A stretch of 64,000 nucleotides of DNA, taken from contig CM042012.1 of the NCBI GenBank assembly GCA_023525715.1, positions 40,341,689-40,405,688 on the forward strand. The letters are read 5' to 3'. The notes under the pieces are model-generated. The model was not told the DNA's origin. It saw only the letters and a list, made by a program, of their open reading frames with translations, and searched no databases. Below are positions 24,402 to 39,800 of the stretch, one piece after another. Position numbers and translations under genes: made by a program. The stretch is from Cichorium intybus (lineage: Eukaryota; Streptophyta; Magnoliopsida; Asterales; Asteraceae). How positions within the stretch are numbered: position 1 is the first letter of the stretch; the number at the start of each line of letters is the position of its first letter.

Positions 24402-25168
24402 TGAAAGGTTTTATGCAATCAATAAACTTTTATCCTAAGTTTACATGCAACCTAGATTGGATCTATGTCTTCTAACTTTGAACATATAATAAAATCCCTA
24501 AAGGCTAACCGAAAAATTACTAGAGAAATAAATAAGAAAACTAACCTTTAGTTTAATCTTGAAGCTAAGCAACACAAGTGTCCTGCCTCAAATGAGATCA
24601 CACCTAGGAAGCAAGAGGGGGGGGGGGACAGAAATTCCAGAGAGACAGGGTAAAGTTGGCACAGACTTTAGGGTGCTACGGAGCTCTATTTATAGCCTCC
24701 AGGTGGTGACAGTCAAAACCGTAGAGATAAGCCCCAATCAAGATAAGCCTTTTATCATTTGGACTAAGCCTTTTATCTCCACACTAGGGTTTCGAAATTA
24801 AGGATAAACCTCTCCTTAATTTCGCCACCTATCACCATGACCTGGCCAGTTTCCACTCAAATATTGAGTAATTACAAAATAGCCCCTGCACCTTTAATTA
24901 ATTAACTTAATCACTAAATTAATTCCAATTAATTCTTGATTAATTTCTAATTAATTAATAATTTTTCTAATTAATATATTATCACCATAATATATTAATA
25001 AACTATTTATTTTATTTCTATTGATTTATTAATCATATAATAAATCAATCTTTCTCTCTCCTGGAATTTCTACCAAACCTCTAGCTATGAGGCAACCCAA
25101 ATGGACTTTGCTTCTATTCATTAGATAACTACAAATTATAAGTCATGGCTTAGACACCTAATCCAACA
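24402..25168 (-). repeat. E5 5' LTR (767 bp)
   Basis: Runs TGTTGGATTAGGTG...CCTTTCA on the minus strand, with a TATA box complement at 24686-24695 and a 13-G run near 24617. Full-length partner of 17572-18274. Confidence 0.92.
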
Positions 25169-25363
25169 CTCTTCATCCTACCAGTCACCCCATCCTTAGT
25201 CTCCTAATACATGGGGATATAAGGACCTTTCTCTAAAATGCTCAATATGTTGTAGTCCATTGTTTCATTGACCATCAATGCCTTGCTATTCCACATAGTG
25301 AAGCTGTTTGCGTCGAAAAGAGGGATTTTGTTAATGGAGGAAGAAGAAAAGGAGGATGATGTA
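25169..25363 (-). pseudogene. gag: E6 gag remnant, N-terminal part
   Basis: The minus strand reads a serine-rich start, then INKIPLFDANSFTMWNSKAL, a typical Copia gag N-terminus (P-L-F-D...N...W), and continues as NILSILEKGPYIP, then an in-frame TAG, then ETKDGVTGR up to the E5 junction. On the far side of E5 the frame continues at 17566. The upstream leader is interrupted by the LTR at 25364-27334, and the PBS lies beyond that at 27383-27394. Confidence 0.72.
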
Positions 25364-27334
<1,971 letters not shown>

Positions 27335-27382
27335 TTGTTAGATGATGAAGCCAATGAATTCTTATTGACGAAAGAGTAACCT

Positions 27383-27394
27383 GCTCTGATACCA
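27383..27394 (-). other. E6 primer binding site
   Basis: Minus-strand TGGTATCAGAGC, two bases inside an LTR that begins TGTTGCATCG on the plus strand at 27397. Repeated in tandem unit 2 at 63248-63259. Confidence 0.75.
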
Positions 27395-27396
27395 GT

Positions 27397-28077
27397 TGTT
27401 GCATCGTAAAATATGCAATTACGAACACACAAGAATTCCAAACTTAGTCAGAAACCAATTATGATTGACAATATATTACTTCTCACACAGAGAATTACAA
27501 TCGAGGGCGTACGCACAAAAGAACTCTATATAACATGTATATACCACGTAAATGCTATATATATGGTAAATCCCGATAAGTCAGGGATATATAAAAAAAG
27601 TATACAAAGATAAGATGCTAATCACTAAGATTACAGATCGGTAACAAAACTGACTTCACGTTGTCGGTAAAGAACAATCAACATGACACTTATGCGGAGC
27701 TGATTACCAACGTGAAAATCTTTGACACTCATCAGATTCCAAAAGTAGTCCCAACGTTACAGAATCTGTAGCACTTTTGCTATGAGATTTGCTACAAAAT
27801 TATTCCATAACATATTAGCGACACACTAAATCCGTAGCAAAATAACTATAAGTTTTTTCCGTAGCAAGTCCATAGCAAATTAACTACGGACTAATCCGTA
27901 GCAATACTGTAGAAAATTCACTATGGACCAATTTCATAACAGATTTTTCGTGGCAAATTAAGTACATACCTATTCCATAAAAAATATTTTGTAGCAAATT
28001 CATTACAGACCAATTCCATAACAGGTATTCTGTAACAAATTCACTATATATCAATTTCGTAATAGGTATTCCGTAAC
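27397..28077 (-). repeat. E6 5' LTR fragment
   Basis: The sequence next to the E6 PBS, starting TGTTGCATCG. Its outer end cannot be placed because the tandem-duplication junction falls inside it at 28078. Confidence 0.5.

Positions 28078-28085
<8 letters not shown>
27831..28085. repeat. Minisatellite with ~41-bp unit
   Basis: About six degenerate copies of a unit containing GTAGCAAATTCACTA, then CGGACCAATTC and CATAACAGGTATTC. It recurs in tandem unit 2 at 63695-63988. Confidence 0.85.
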
Positions 28086-29361
<1,276 letters not shown>

Positions 29362-29681
29362 TGTTGAGTCATAATTAAAGATTGAGTCAAAGATGCTGAT
29401 CGGATTAATCGCCAGATTTAGTGCCTTTAGTTTAGCTATCGGTTATGGAATGAGTCTGTCCTTCCATACTTAGTTTTTGTATAAATAGCATGCACGTACC
29501 CTAATCAGGGTTAACTTTTGTAATCTTTTACGACACTCATACAGAATAGTTCACATCGAATTGTTCTTGAGTTGCATATAAATCATTCGACATCAGTTCT
29601 TCATATTGTTTTGTTCCTGTTCTTGTTTATCTTTCTTATTCCGCATTGTTTGTATCTTGATCCAACACTTTTGTAACAACA
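29362..29681 (+). repeat. E3 5' LTR (320 bp)
   Basis: TGTTGAGTCATAA...GTAACAACA, with TATAAATA at 29480-29487. Partner of 62506-62825. Confidence 0.96.
29480..29487 (+). promoter_or_regulatory. E3 LTR TATA box
   Basis: TATAAATA, also in the 3' LTR at 62624-62631. Drives the genomic transcript. Confidence 0.7.
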
Positions 29682-29683
29682 AT

Positions 29684-29695
29684 TGGTATCAGAGC
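29684..29695 (+). other. E3 primer binding site
   Basis: TGGTATCAGAGC, two bases after the LTR, complementary to initiator methionine tRNA. Confidence 0.96.
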
Positions 29696-29836
29696 AGAAG
29701 TTAGTGTTATTCACAGATCTGTCTTTGATTATCTTCATCGTTTTGATCGATTTTGGATATCAGACTTTGATCTTTACGTTAGATTCTTCTTTTGATCTGT
29801 TCTTACACTTCTGATTCAAACCATAAACAAGTTTCA

Positions 29837-31137
29837 ATGGCTTTTGACGACTCACATACTCAGTCATTCAATCTTTCAAGTAGCATTGGATCCACCACCA
29901 AGACTCTAATTCTATTTACTCAAGAATATGAGGTTTGGGCGTTGCACTTTGAAAATTATGTTCTTGGAATTGATAACATGGAGCAACGATTTGGCAAGCT
30001 ATTACTGAAGAAACTCATGCCCATACGTCCACAAGGAGGGTTATCAAAACCCTAAAAGAATACAACAATCTGCTTGTTACTCACACAGACATTCCTCAAG
30101 ACGAGAAGGATAAACTGATGTGCAACATTAAAGCATTCAGAATTATCAGATTCGCTCTCCAAGCAGACACTCTTCGCCTGGTTAGTTCATGCGAGACGTC
30201 TAAAGAGATCTGGGATAGACTTAAAGAGTTGTACTCTGGAGATGCTGACCTCTAGCACTCAATTTAGACCACTCTTCTTTCCGATTTCGGATCTTTTGTA
30301 CAAGGTCTGGAAGAAACTCTAACCCAGACATTCAATCGCTACAACCATCTTCTTAGTCGATTGTTAAAGTACAAAATTGCTCGAACTGTAATTGAGCAGA
30401 AGGTCACTTTTCTAGATGGTCTTCGTTCCGAATGGAAGGCCATTGTTTCAACAATAAAAGCGCATGAACAGTTTAAAACTTACACTCTGGCTAAAGTTGT
30501 GGGAATCCTTAAGTCCCATGAAAAAGAAGTTACTTCGGAAGCTAAAGCGACTGTTGGTCTTGGTTCGCTTGCTTTAGTTGCCGCTGGGAAGAAATCTGCT
30601 GAAATCGATTCTGATTCAGATTTCTCCGACGATGATCTGACCAGAGAAGATAAAGCTTTGATGGTCTCAAATCCCAAGAAGTTCTTCAAGAAAAACTTCT
30701 CTAAATATAAAAACCGAAGCCGACAGGGAGGTTTTAATTCTGAAAAAACATCGGAAGAAAACCAGAAAAAGAAAGGTGATGAAGAAAAGAAGCTTGTTGG
30801 TGACTCGGGTTATGATTGCCATTACTGCAAAGGCAAGAACCACTTCGTGAAAGACTGCTTGCTCCGAAAGCAAACTGAGAAGAAGGAGCAGATAAAAGAT
30901 GAAGCATATTATGCAAAGAAGATTGCGGAACTGAAAAAGAACGATGCTTCAACTACCAAAGCAGCTTTCGTGGTCAAGGAGGATAACGAGTTTGGTGCCG
31001 TTGAGGTCTGGTCAACGGATTCGGAAGATGAGGAGGTAAGAAATCCGACTCACGGATGATGTCTAATGGTAAAGACTGACCATTCCGAAAGCAGAGGGTA
31101 CTCTACTGATGGGTGCCAAACTTCAGCAAGTTGCTTT
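29837..31137 (+). pseudogene. gag: E3 gag, first part (up to the E2 insertion)
   Basis: The ATG at 29837 opens a UBN2-type capsid region. A frameshift near 29980 and two adjacent TAG stops near 30252 and 30267 (each explained by CAG-to-TAG) interrupt it. From 30361 the frame is open for 232 codons and includes the zinc knuckle CHYCKGKNHFVKDC and an acidic VWSTDSEDEEV segment that aligns with VWSSDSDDEEV of E1/E2. A TGA at 31057-31059 is the next lesion. E2 sits at 31138; the frame resumes after it at 44787 without change of phase. Confidence 0.88.
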
Positions 31138-31646
31138 TGTTAGGAGTTGAAATATGAGATTAGATGAACTAATATAGATATGCAATCAATAACACAATCA
31201 ATCACACGATGATAATGCAACAAAGCTAATTGAACAATGTGATATGAATAACATGTGCCGAATGATTTGATTAGAACTTGGTTTTACAATTGGGTTTTCT
31301 ATCTTGGAGATATACAATTCTCGTAAGTTAATCTCGTAATCTCTTCTTAGACACGGTATGGTATCACTGATATTTATACTGAATCAGTGATACCAATAGT
31401 ACACCTTTTACAGAGAATATCCTATCAGTGTACCAGCCAATAGGATAGAAGATTCATGCAACGCGTATTGTAATATACGCGTGCACACAAAAGACAAGAT
31501 GACAGACTGTAAGGTCTTCGGATCCTCTATGCATTGCACTTCGGAGTCTTTAGACTTCGGTGTCTTCTCTTGTTTATTCACTTCGGGGTTTTCTTCATGG
31601 GTAGGACTTCGGATGTATTAACACTTCATCACAAAATATCTCAACA
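31138..31646 (-). repeat. E2 3' LTR (509 bp)
   Basis: TGTTGAGATATTTTG...CTCCTAACA on the minus strand. Retains both copies of a 12-bp tandem word (near 31190) of which the 5' LTR keeps one. Confidence 0.97.
31360..31394 (-). promoter_or_regulatory. TATA box enclosed by an 11-bp inverted repeat (3' LTR copy)
   Basis: GGTATCACTGA (31360-31370) and TCAGTGATACC (31384-31394) are perfect inverted arms flanking the TATA box (TATAAATA on the minus strand, 31371-31378). In U3 upstream of it are five CCGAAG words (31515-31613). Confidence 0.7.
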
Positions 31647-31659
31647 ATCTCCCCCTTTG
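31647..31659 (-). other. E2 polypurine tract
   Basis: Minus-strand CAAAGGGGGAGAT immediately inside the 3' LTR; the primer for plus-strand cDNA. Identical core to the E3 PPT. Confidence 0.93.
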
Positions 31660-31678
31660 TGTGAAGTGCATCCGAAGC

Positions 31679-34600
31679 CTATACTCGAAAGTTTCTTTTG
31701 TATGCCCGCTTCAGAGTCTTTCTCAAAGCAAGATACCAGTTCATATGGTCTATGAACTTCTTCTTCTTCTCAGTGGAATTTGCATGGCAGGCGTTCACGT
31801 GAGAAATCATTCCTGAGATAAAGGAGGAGGGATGGAGGCTTATGTAGTCTATTTCAAAGAACTTGATTGTGACTTCGGTTTCATTTCGAAGTCCTTTGAA
31901 AACTACGCCATATGGTTCGTCTAAGATCTCTCCATTTTTAAATCTAGCTATGTTCCGAACTACAACAGGAGGAGTGTTCAAGGGTTGTCTGTAGTAGGAA
32001 CATAGCTCCAGGTCATGCTTTGCAAACCAGAGAAGATAATTGTTGAGGAAGCCCAGAAGGTGATTTTTGATAGCAAGGGTAGACATTTCAGCATGAGCAG
32101 CACCCCCGGTTCGCAGAAGATCAAGAATCTGGATGAAGTCCATAGGATTCATGACGGGGAAGTCTGCTATTGAGAACCTGGATTCAACTTCATCTGCCCC
32201 CCTAAGCACAAGAAATTCATAATTTCTGAAGCCCAACTAGTCTTCAGCTTCTTTTATTGAAATGATTTTCTTGATCTTGTTTAGGCTCCAAACATAGCTT
32301 TGCCTTTGAATGTATTTGGCATGAAAGTTTATTTTATTCGTCCAAAAACTTGCTTTCTGATCCTCTGGCACCGAAGAGACGAATTGAAGGAAAGCAAAAG
32401 TCTTCGGATTGAATGGAATGTCAAGTTGGATGTCTTCGGAGTCAACAATTGCAAAACTCCGAAGAGGAAGTCTATTAAGTACATTTGGATTTTGAAATCC
32501 AAACAGCTTGATTGTCTCAACTGTCCACTCACCATTATTTCGAGCAAAATCATTTATTTTGATCATCAAATTGTAGTCTTCTCTTCTGGCCTTGTATGTC
32601 TCTTCCATGTGTGGAGCAATTATGTTCTCTAGCGATCGGTCTGTTGAGCTTCCAGCTCCAGCCGATCCACTAGCACCCATGCCAGTGGTTGTGATGGTTG
32701 AGGTTGTAGGACCTGCTGTGGCTGCAGGGATCTGTCTAAGCAAGCCCTGTGGCCTAGACAATCTGTCAGAGAAATTTATCAGAGGCTGAAGTGCAACTCT
32801 CAATTTTGTAATCAAATCTTGAGTGAGAGCTGCATTTGTTCGTTGCAGTTCCTCTGTAAATTTGGTGACATCCGAAGTGGTTTGGGCGGCAGTGAGCTCT
32901 TCAATTTTTGCTCTGGCCTCATCAAGCTGTTTTTCAAGCTTGGTACTTTGCTGGATTTCACTCCGAAGTCCTTGCAAGGTTTTCATGACTTCGGAGTTTG
33001 TTTTATCGGTTTTCTCAATGAAAGCATCAACCTTCTTGTTGATGGAGGTGACAGCGGATTCCAGCTTCTTTTCGAAGGAAGAATGGATCTTATTTTGTTC
33101 ATCCAAGAGCTTCTTCTCAAGACTATCAACAGCCTCCTTTATTCCTTTGGATAGAGTGAACTCCAAAGACTCTATCTCTTCGGAGATATCACCAATGGTT
33201 GGTTTTGTGGGGTCAAATCCTGTTTGAGCTTGAATGAGGGTGTCAAGCTTGGAGTTGAGGACTTTGTACTGTTTCATTAGTACAAAGCCTTCATCTGGTA
33301 GGTCTTCTTCTGATGCTCCTTCAACACTCAAGGGAGCCATGTGAAAGGCTTCGAAGAGTGCTGCTGGAGTGGGGTTTTGTCTTGGTGGTGATATGGGTGA
33401 TTCGAACTCTGGTAAAGAGAAGTCGATACCAGAGACAGGTATTTCGGAAGATGGAGGAGCGGTTGTTGGTGGAGGTGGAGGAGGAATTGTATGTGGAGGT
33501 ATTTCAGGTCTGGTTGATTTTGGTGGTGAAGGAGGGACAGTTGTTTGTGGTGGTGTAGGTGGTTTAGTTGTTTTAGGTGGAGATGGAGGAATGGCAGTTG
33601 ATGTAGGAGAAGGAGGTTGATCAGCAAGCATTTCTTCTTCCTGTTCTTCTTCATGGACTGTGGATGGAGTCCTTTCTGAGTCCGAAGACTCATCCACAAC
33701 CATGATCTTTCTTTGCCTATTCGGCTGTTTCCTCTTCGGTGTGGTTTTCACCGAAGTTTTTCTTTTCTTCTATTCCTTTTTAGGACCACTGGGTCCACCA
33801 GCCATTTTCCTCTTCCCTTTTCCTTTAGGGATTTCTTTCACAGATGTCTCCTTGCTCAGATCACGAGTAGGATAAGGAATCACCAAGGTGTTGCGGTAAG
33901 AGCTTACTTCATTACATTCCATGGGAACCTTGGAGAGCATGGCTATAGGTATTTGTGCACAGTAGACTGCGGGTTCATCATCCAATGGCGATACAGTGAT
34001 TGGAGTGTACCTCATTTCGGGGAGAGAGGGGTCTGCCACATATCCAGTCTTTTGATAATGGGCATGAACAACAATTGCCCAGAACCTCGCATTTGAAATT
34101 TCAGTCCCCTTCAGACTGTGATTGATATGTGAACAGAAGTCAGCCCATAGAATAGAGGCGTAATCAACTTTGACATCATAGTAGATTCCGAAGAGCAGGC
34201 TCTGAAACGCCACACTTGCAGAATCTAATCCTGAAGTTCTTCCAGACAGACATCTGAGGAAGATACTAAAGAAGTATCTCCACAGATCGGGCAGTTGGTT
34301 CTTCTTAAACAAGCTGATCTTCTCGAGTTGAGGAAAGTACCCCATTTCATTGAACATATCGACGAGTTGCTCAACAGAAGGAGTCACAATCTCCTTAGGA
34401 TCGTAGATGGGAAGATGAAGAGCCTCAGCAAATTTCTCCTTGGTCAGTTGCACTTTCTTAGTTTTTCCCTTTACATCTATGGTTTCGAAGAATACAGCTT
34501 TTACATGATTGTTCGTGTCGAACAGGGCATTCGAGGTGTAATGTGCCCTGTGTACAAGAGTTGCTGGAATCGATGGTGTGCAGGTTAGGGCATAGCCAAG

Positions 34601-34747
34601 AATCGATCTCTTCAAGCATTCGACAAGAGCATCGATGGGCTTAGGGTAGAGTTGAAGGTTGTTGCGTAGTACCAGATTTGCTGACTGGCTTTTGAGAACA
34701 GGTACTGAAATAGCTTCAGTGGTTTGAGAAGATCCTTCAGCGGCCAT
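31679..34747 (-). pseudogene. E2 3' ORF, ~1,020 codons, two in-frame stops
   Basis: The ATG at 34747 is supported by alignment with E1. Approximate layout: residues 1-300 a conserved N-terminal domain (includes YALTCTPSIPATLVH and FLRCLSGRTSGLD); 310-365 a strongly basic stretch (KGKGKRKMAGG, PKRKQPNRQRK) that could be a nuclear localisation signal; 380-450 proline repeats (PPSPPKTTKPPTPP); 490-650 a probable coiled coil; and 740 to the end a C-terminal domain with FSIADFPVMNP. Stops: a GAG-type codon changed to TAG near 33770 and a TAG at 32237. It lies ~2 kb beyond pol in the same direction, with its own TATA-like box. No membrane segment is evident. Homologous to the 3' ORFs of E1 and E3; biochemical role unknown. 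Confidence 0.85.
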
Positions 34748-34868
34748 TGTTGGAGGTTTGATGAAGAAGATGAAGTATGTTGTGTTTGCAGAGAGAATTA
34801 GAGAGTAAGGTTGCAGAGTGAAATAAGAGTTGTGTTTGCGTAAAGAGTGCAATGGAAGAGATGGAAAG

Positions 34869-34876
34869 TTTATATA
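34869..34876 (-). promoter_or_regulatory. TATA box ahead of the E2 3' ORF
   Basis: TATATAAA on the minus strand, 122 nt before the ATG, followed by a CT/CA-rich leader. Shares a 20-base identity with E1 over box and upstream block (34871-34890). Confidence 0.55.
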
Positions 34877-34890
34877 GTATTCGTGGTCCC

Positions 34891-36616
34891 TAGGCCATTT
34901 AATGCACGTTTAAAATGGTCCAGTAGTAGGTGGAAACCTCATCACCTGCTCGTCCCACTTTCTCTGCAAAAAGGAGAAATATACGGCTGTCAGTTACAAT
35001 GATTCAAAATTTGAACCGTTAACCTTTTGAGACGTCATTATGATTAATGTTTTTCATTTAATTCTTATTGACAGCTGTAAGCAAACAGTTAAAACTCAGA
35101 GAATGTTTGTCTCTGTTATTTATCATAAATGTGGAAATCATTTGAACATTTAATTGACTTTGCAGTTATGAAAAATTATGACCATTGAGGTAACGCTTCG
35201 GAGCATAAAGTTCCTCACTTCGGTGTTTTTGCTATGGACTCCGAAGAGTGTTCTGTCATTTCGGTGATTAACAAATGATTGCAAAGTGTTCACCAGTATA
35301 CCGAAGTCCATATATTTTTCTCTTTGTTTTTCTATAAGTTTTTGATTGTTCTTTTGACTGATGCAGTATGTCATTTAACCTTAGTTTTCATGAATATTAT
35401 GAAAAGATGATTTATTCGAGTTAATGTTCAGAGTCGTTCGAATCATATTGGAAGTCCATTTTTCAATTGGAAGTTTGTTTGATTCAATATCGATCCTGAA
35501 TTTTTTAAGTCTAATCACCCCATCACTGACTTGATTTCGCATTAGGAAACATGTTTAGTGTTGTGCTTATTTGCTTCAAAATTTTGAAATATAATAAAGA
35601 TAACATCCTTTGTATTTGAAATTTAAAGAAGTTTTCATTCATGAATTGAACATCAGAAGTGTTTCAGAAGGTTTGATTGGATTGTTTTGAAGATTCATTT
35701 GAAAAATTTATTCCTTTTCATCAGTTGAAGTGTTTGGATACTAAGCTCAGATGACAAGCCTTTGAGCTTCGTACACCACTCCTACTTTATCATTTAAGAC
35801 AGACTACTTGAAATGTTCATATTCCTCTACAAGGTACTCGACTATGTTATAGGAGCTCCTTGTACTGTTATTTAAAACAGAAGAATAAGCTTTTGAATGC
35901 TGATTTTTCTTTTGCATTCCCTTGGTTATCTTTTGATCTTTGTTTGTCTTTGTTTCTTTTGACAAGTGTTTTCTATTTTTCTTTCTTGTTTTCTTTTACG
36001 AATTTCCTTATACGAAGACATAGAGCATCACCATATGGTTTCTTTCTTTGATGCTTTTTTTTGTTTTAAACAATCCCTGTGAGTGAAAATCTTCATATAG
36101 TTCAATTTTGTATCATTTAATGAAAAGAGATTTAAATTTACTTATCAAACGATGTTGGTTCTATTTTTGATGGAAACTTCGGAGCACTTTGAATTATCCT
36201 TTGTAGTTTTGAGGCTACATGAATACTTTGAAGTTGAAGCGAGTCAAGTTTCGAAGGGTGGTTAGAAATAGACATTATGTTAAGATTATTGAAATCAAAC
36301 AAGGCTTCAAAGTGTAAAATAGTCTTGACCTCATTTCGAAGTCTGTTTTCTTACCAATGTTTCAAGTCGATTCCCAAATACCTTTTAGTGCAATAAGGTA
36401 TGATTTTCAGAATCTAAAATCAAAGTTTTGTCCTTTACTTGGTTAATTCATGAGAGTAAAGTTAAATTTTGTCATTTACATCAGAATTTTCTTTTCGTTT
36501 GGTATAAGTTTTTCTTGTTTTTGAATTTTCTTAGTCTTAAAACAACTCTTTATTTTTATGAAGTTAACATTTGTTCAAGTGGTTTTCAAATTTGAAGGAT
36601 TTATTTTGAAGAAGAG
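34891..36616 (-). other. E2 spacer between pol and 3' ORF, no gene seen
   Basis: Aligns with the E1 spacer, including two identical-looking stretches around 35745-35800 and 36300-36400. Contains scattered CCGAAG words and T-rich runs. Unlike E3, no antisense Agenet gene is present. Confidence 0.7.
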
Positions 36617-36840
36617 TTTGTTCCGCAGACCTCCGAAGTGATATTTTACTTCGGAGTACTGCGGGGAAGTGGCAAGTGTTTTTGCTTGTTTTTCTCCGAT
36701 GACCTCCGAAGCCAGAATTGACTTTGGGGATCCGCGGAGTCTATTCCTTTTGTAAATTTTCAAGATAGCAAGTTCTCCGATGAGCTCCGAAGACAAAATT
36801 GACTTCGGGGGACTGCGGAGTTTATTTTTGTGAAATTTCA
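36617..36840 (-). repeat. Array of three stem-loops just after E2 pol
   Basis: Unit 1 is perfect: CCGCAG (36623-36628) + CTCCGAAGT (36631-36639), loop GATATTTT, ACTTCGGAG (36648-36656) + CTGCGG (36659-36664). Units 2 and 3 repeat the plan: CTCCGATGA-CTCCGAAG...CTTTGGGG...CGCGGAG (about 36695-36739) and CTCCGATGAGCTCCGAAG...CTTCGGGG...GCGGAG (36776-36822). It begins ~30 nt past the pol stop. Confidence 0.85.
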
Positions 36841-36870
36841 TAACAGAGTAAGAGTGAACAAATCTGAAGA

Positions 36871-39800
36871 TTATTGAAGAGTTGATCCATCTATCATTCC
36901 AAGTCCTCGAATGATTCTTGTGAATGCTTCTTCATTTAGAGCCTTTGTGAAGATATCTGCCAATTGTTCTGTAGTGTGAACAAAGTGCACCTCAATATTC
37001 CCCTCCTCAACATGACTTTTGATGAAGTGATAGCGAAGAGCTATATGCTTCGTCTTGGAATGTTGAACTGGATTGTGGCATATACGAATTGCACTTTGAG
37101 AGTCACAGAACAAAGGAATTTTTCTCATATTAATGGCATAGTCTCTCAATTGACTCTGAATCCAAATGATCTGCGAAGTACACGCTGCAGCTGCTACATA
37201 TTCAGCCTCTGCAGTGGAGATAGAGACACAAGTTTGTTTCTTGGATTGCCAGCTGATAAGTTTTCCATCTAAGAATTGACAACCCCCCGAAGTGCTCTTG
37301 CGATCAATGGAACATCCCCCAAGATCGGAGTCTGAGTATGCTTGAATGTAGAAACCAGAGTTTGCTGGATACCACAGACCATAAGCAGTAGTTCCATGAA
37401 GATATCAGAATATTGTCTTAACAGCAGCCAAGTGAGGTTCCCTTGGATCAGCCTGATACCTTGCACAATTGCAGACTGCAAACATGATGTCAGGACGACT
37501 GGCTGTAAGATAGAGCAATGATCCAATCATGCTTAGGTATTGCTATATGTCGGTCTTTGGTTTGCCCAATGATGGATTTAACCTTGTACCTGCAGGCAAA
37601 GGAACTTTTGCTTTGGAGCAGTTAGTCATTCTGAAGCGTTCAAGCAGACTCTTCGTGTATTTTTGTTGATTGATGAATATCCCCTCCTTAGATTGTTTGA
37701 TTTGTGAACCAAGAAAAAAGTTTATTTTTCCCATCATACTCATTTGAAATTTGCTTTTCATCAGTTTTTCAAAGTCTTTTGACAAATTGGGGTCAGTAGA
37801 TCCAAAGATTATGTCATCCACATAAATTTGGACTAACATCAAGTGAGATCCAACTTTCTTTCTAAAAAGTGTTGGATCTACTGATCCCTGTTTGAAGTTT
37901 AATTCTTTTAAAAATTTGGTCAAGGTTTCATACCAAGCTCTTGGAGCTTGTTTTAAACCATAGACTGCTTTGTCTAGCACATAACAATAATTTGGATGAG
38001 TTTTACTTTCAAAACCAGGTGGTTGTTCAACAAAAACGGTTTCCTCGAGATCACCATTCAGAAAAGCACATTTAACATCCATTTGATAGACATCAAAATT
38101 TTTGTGTGCAGCATAAGCTAAAAATATCCGAACTGATTCGAGTCTGGCAACAGGAGCAAAAGTTTCTTCATAATCAATCCCCTCCTGTTGACAGTAACCC
38201 TTGACAACCAACCTAGCTTTGTTCCGAACTACGTTGCCTTCGGTGTCTAGCTTGTTACGGTACACCCATTTGAGACCGACAATTGAGGCATTTGCAGGTT
38301 TTGGAATTAGCCTCCAGACTTTGTTTCTTTCAAATTCTTCTAATTCCAATTGCATTGCTTCAATCCAGTCTGAGTGATCAAATGCATCTTTGACGTTCTT
38401 AGGTTCTACCTTAGAGATAAAGACATTGAACATGCACAACTTTGAATTTTTGTTGAGATCTAATTGTTTTTGGTGAAGTTGTGCACGAGTCAGTACTTTA
38501 TCTCGAACATCACCAATGACAAGTGATGGAGGATGATTTTTCGTCCATTTGTCCAAAGGAGGATAGTTTGGATCAAAATCAGGAGGTCCTTCAGCATCGA
38601 TGTCCTCAATGTCTGAGGGATATCCCGAAGTGGAGGGAAAATCACCCATTCGCAAGTGATTATTCGAATTTGTGTTGGTTTGTGGTGTGTGTAATTGTGA
38701 GGTTGAGTTTGATATGTGCTCCCCCTGGACATTTGTTGGAGTTGAAGAAGTTGTAGCGTTATCCGAAGCGATTGTTGTGGCTGAATTCGGAGTCGCAATC
38801 TCTGGCTCCCCTTGGATTGTTGGATTCATGGATATGATATTTGAAATTGACTGGGGAGTAGAGACAAGAGTGTTGGATCCTCTTGGACTGTTGGTTGATT
38901 CACCATTTGTCCTTAAATTTCCAGCACATTGGTTTGATGGCTCCCCCTCAACACTTACATTTTCCAAACTTTGATTAGATGACTCTTCCTCAATGGAAGA
39001 TGGTCTTTGTATGCTGCTTGTAGAAGAGTCATCGGGTCCGTCTGTGAGCTTGGAGAGTTCGGACTCATGGTTGTCTGGTGCTCTGACTTCGGAGTCCACA
39101 GCTCTTACAGGTTGGTCAAATAAAAGTGAGAAGTCTGTGTCGAATGTTGTGATTTGAGCAGCTTCTACAGCAGGGTTTGGAAAGATTGAAGACATAGGAA
39201 ATGGATGCAGAGACTTCTTGATGTAGTAGTCATCAAACCTTAGATTAAAGGTTTCTTCGATTTTGCGAGTTTTCTTTTTCATGACTCTGTAGGCTTTTGA
39301 CTCTTGAGAGTAACCAAGAAAGATGCCTTCTTATGATTTGTTATCGAACTTGGTTAAGTGATCCTTCATGTTTAAGATAAAACACCTACAACCAAAGATG
39401 TGAAGGAATTTGACATTTGGCTTTCTTCGGTTGAGTACTTCGTAAGGTGTAATATGGAATCTTTTGTGAATATAGGATCTGTTTTGAGTAAAGCATGCAG
39501 TAGAAATTGCTTCGGCGCAGATGTACATGGGCAAATTTGCAAAGTTGAGCATTGTTCTTGCAGCTTCACACAGGGAGCGATTTCTTCTTTCTACAACACC
39601 GTTTTGTTGAGGAGTGTAAGGTGCTGAGAAGTTGTGGTTAATCCCCTTTGTTTTCAAAAATCCATCAAGAGTCTGATTTTTGAACTCCGAACCGTTGTCA
39701 CTGTGCACAGTTCGGACTTTCTTGTTGAGCATCAATTCCATTTTCTTTATAAAGTTGATGATTTCTTCAGCTGCATCGGACTTGTTTCGGAGGAACATCA

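Larger units (their letters stand above)
17572..25168 (-). mobile_element. E5: complete Ty1/copia element, TNT1-94-like pol
   Basis: A 7,597-bp element on the minus strand, bounded by TGAAAGG...CCAACA LTRs (17572-18274 and 24402-25168) and by the 5-bp target duplication CTCTT (17567-17571 and 25169-25173). PBS, gag-pol and PPT are all in the expected places. It is inserted in the E6 gag remnant. The LTRs differ by some 40 substitutions plus a ~58-bp deletion in the left one, so it is clearly older than E2-E4. The pol resembles the TNT 1-94 group; lineage is not assigned further. Coding regions are broken throughout. Confidence 0.93.

Noticed and set aside
29684..29695. tRNA gene
   Set aside because: TGGTATCAGAGC and its relatives are primer binding sites; no cloverleaf surrounds them. 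I found no tRNA or rRNA gene in the window.
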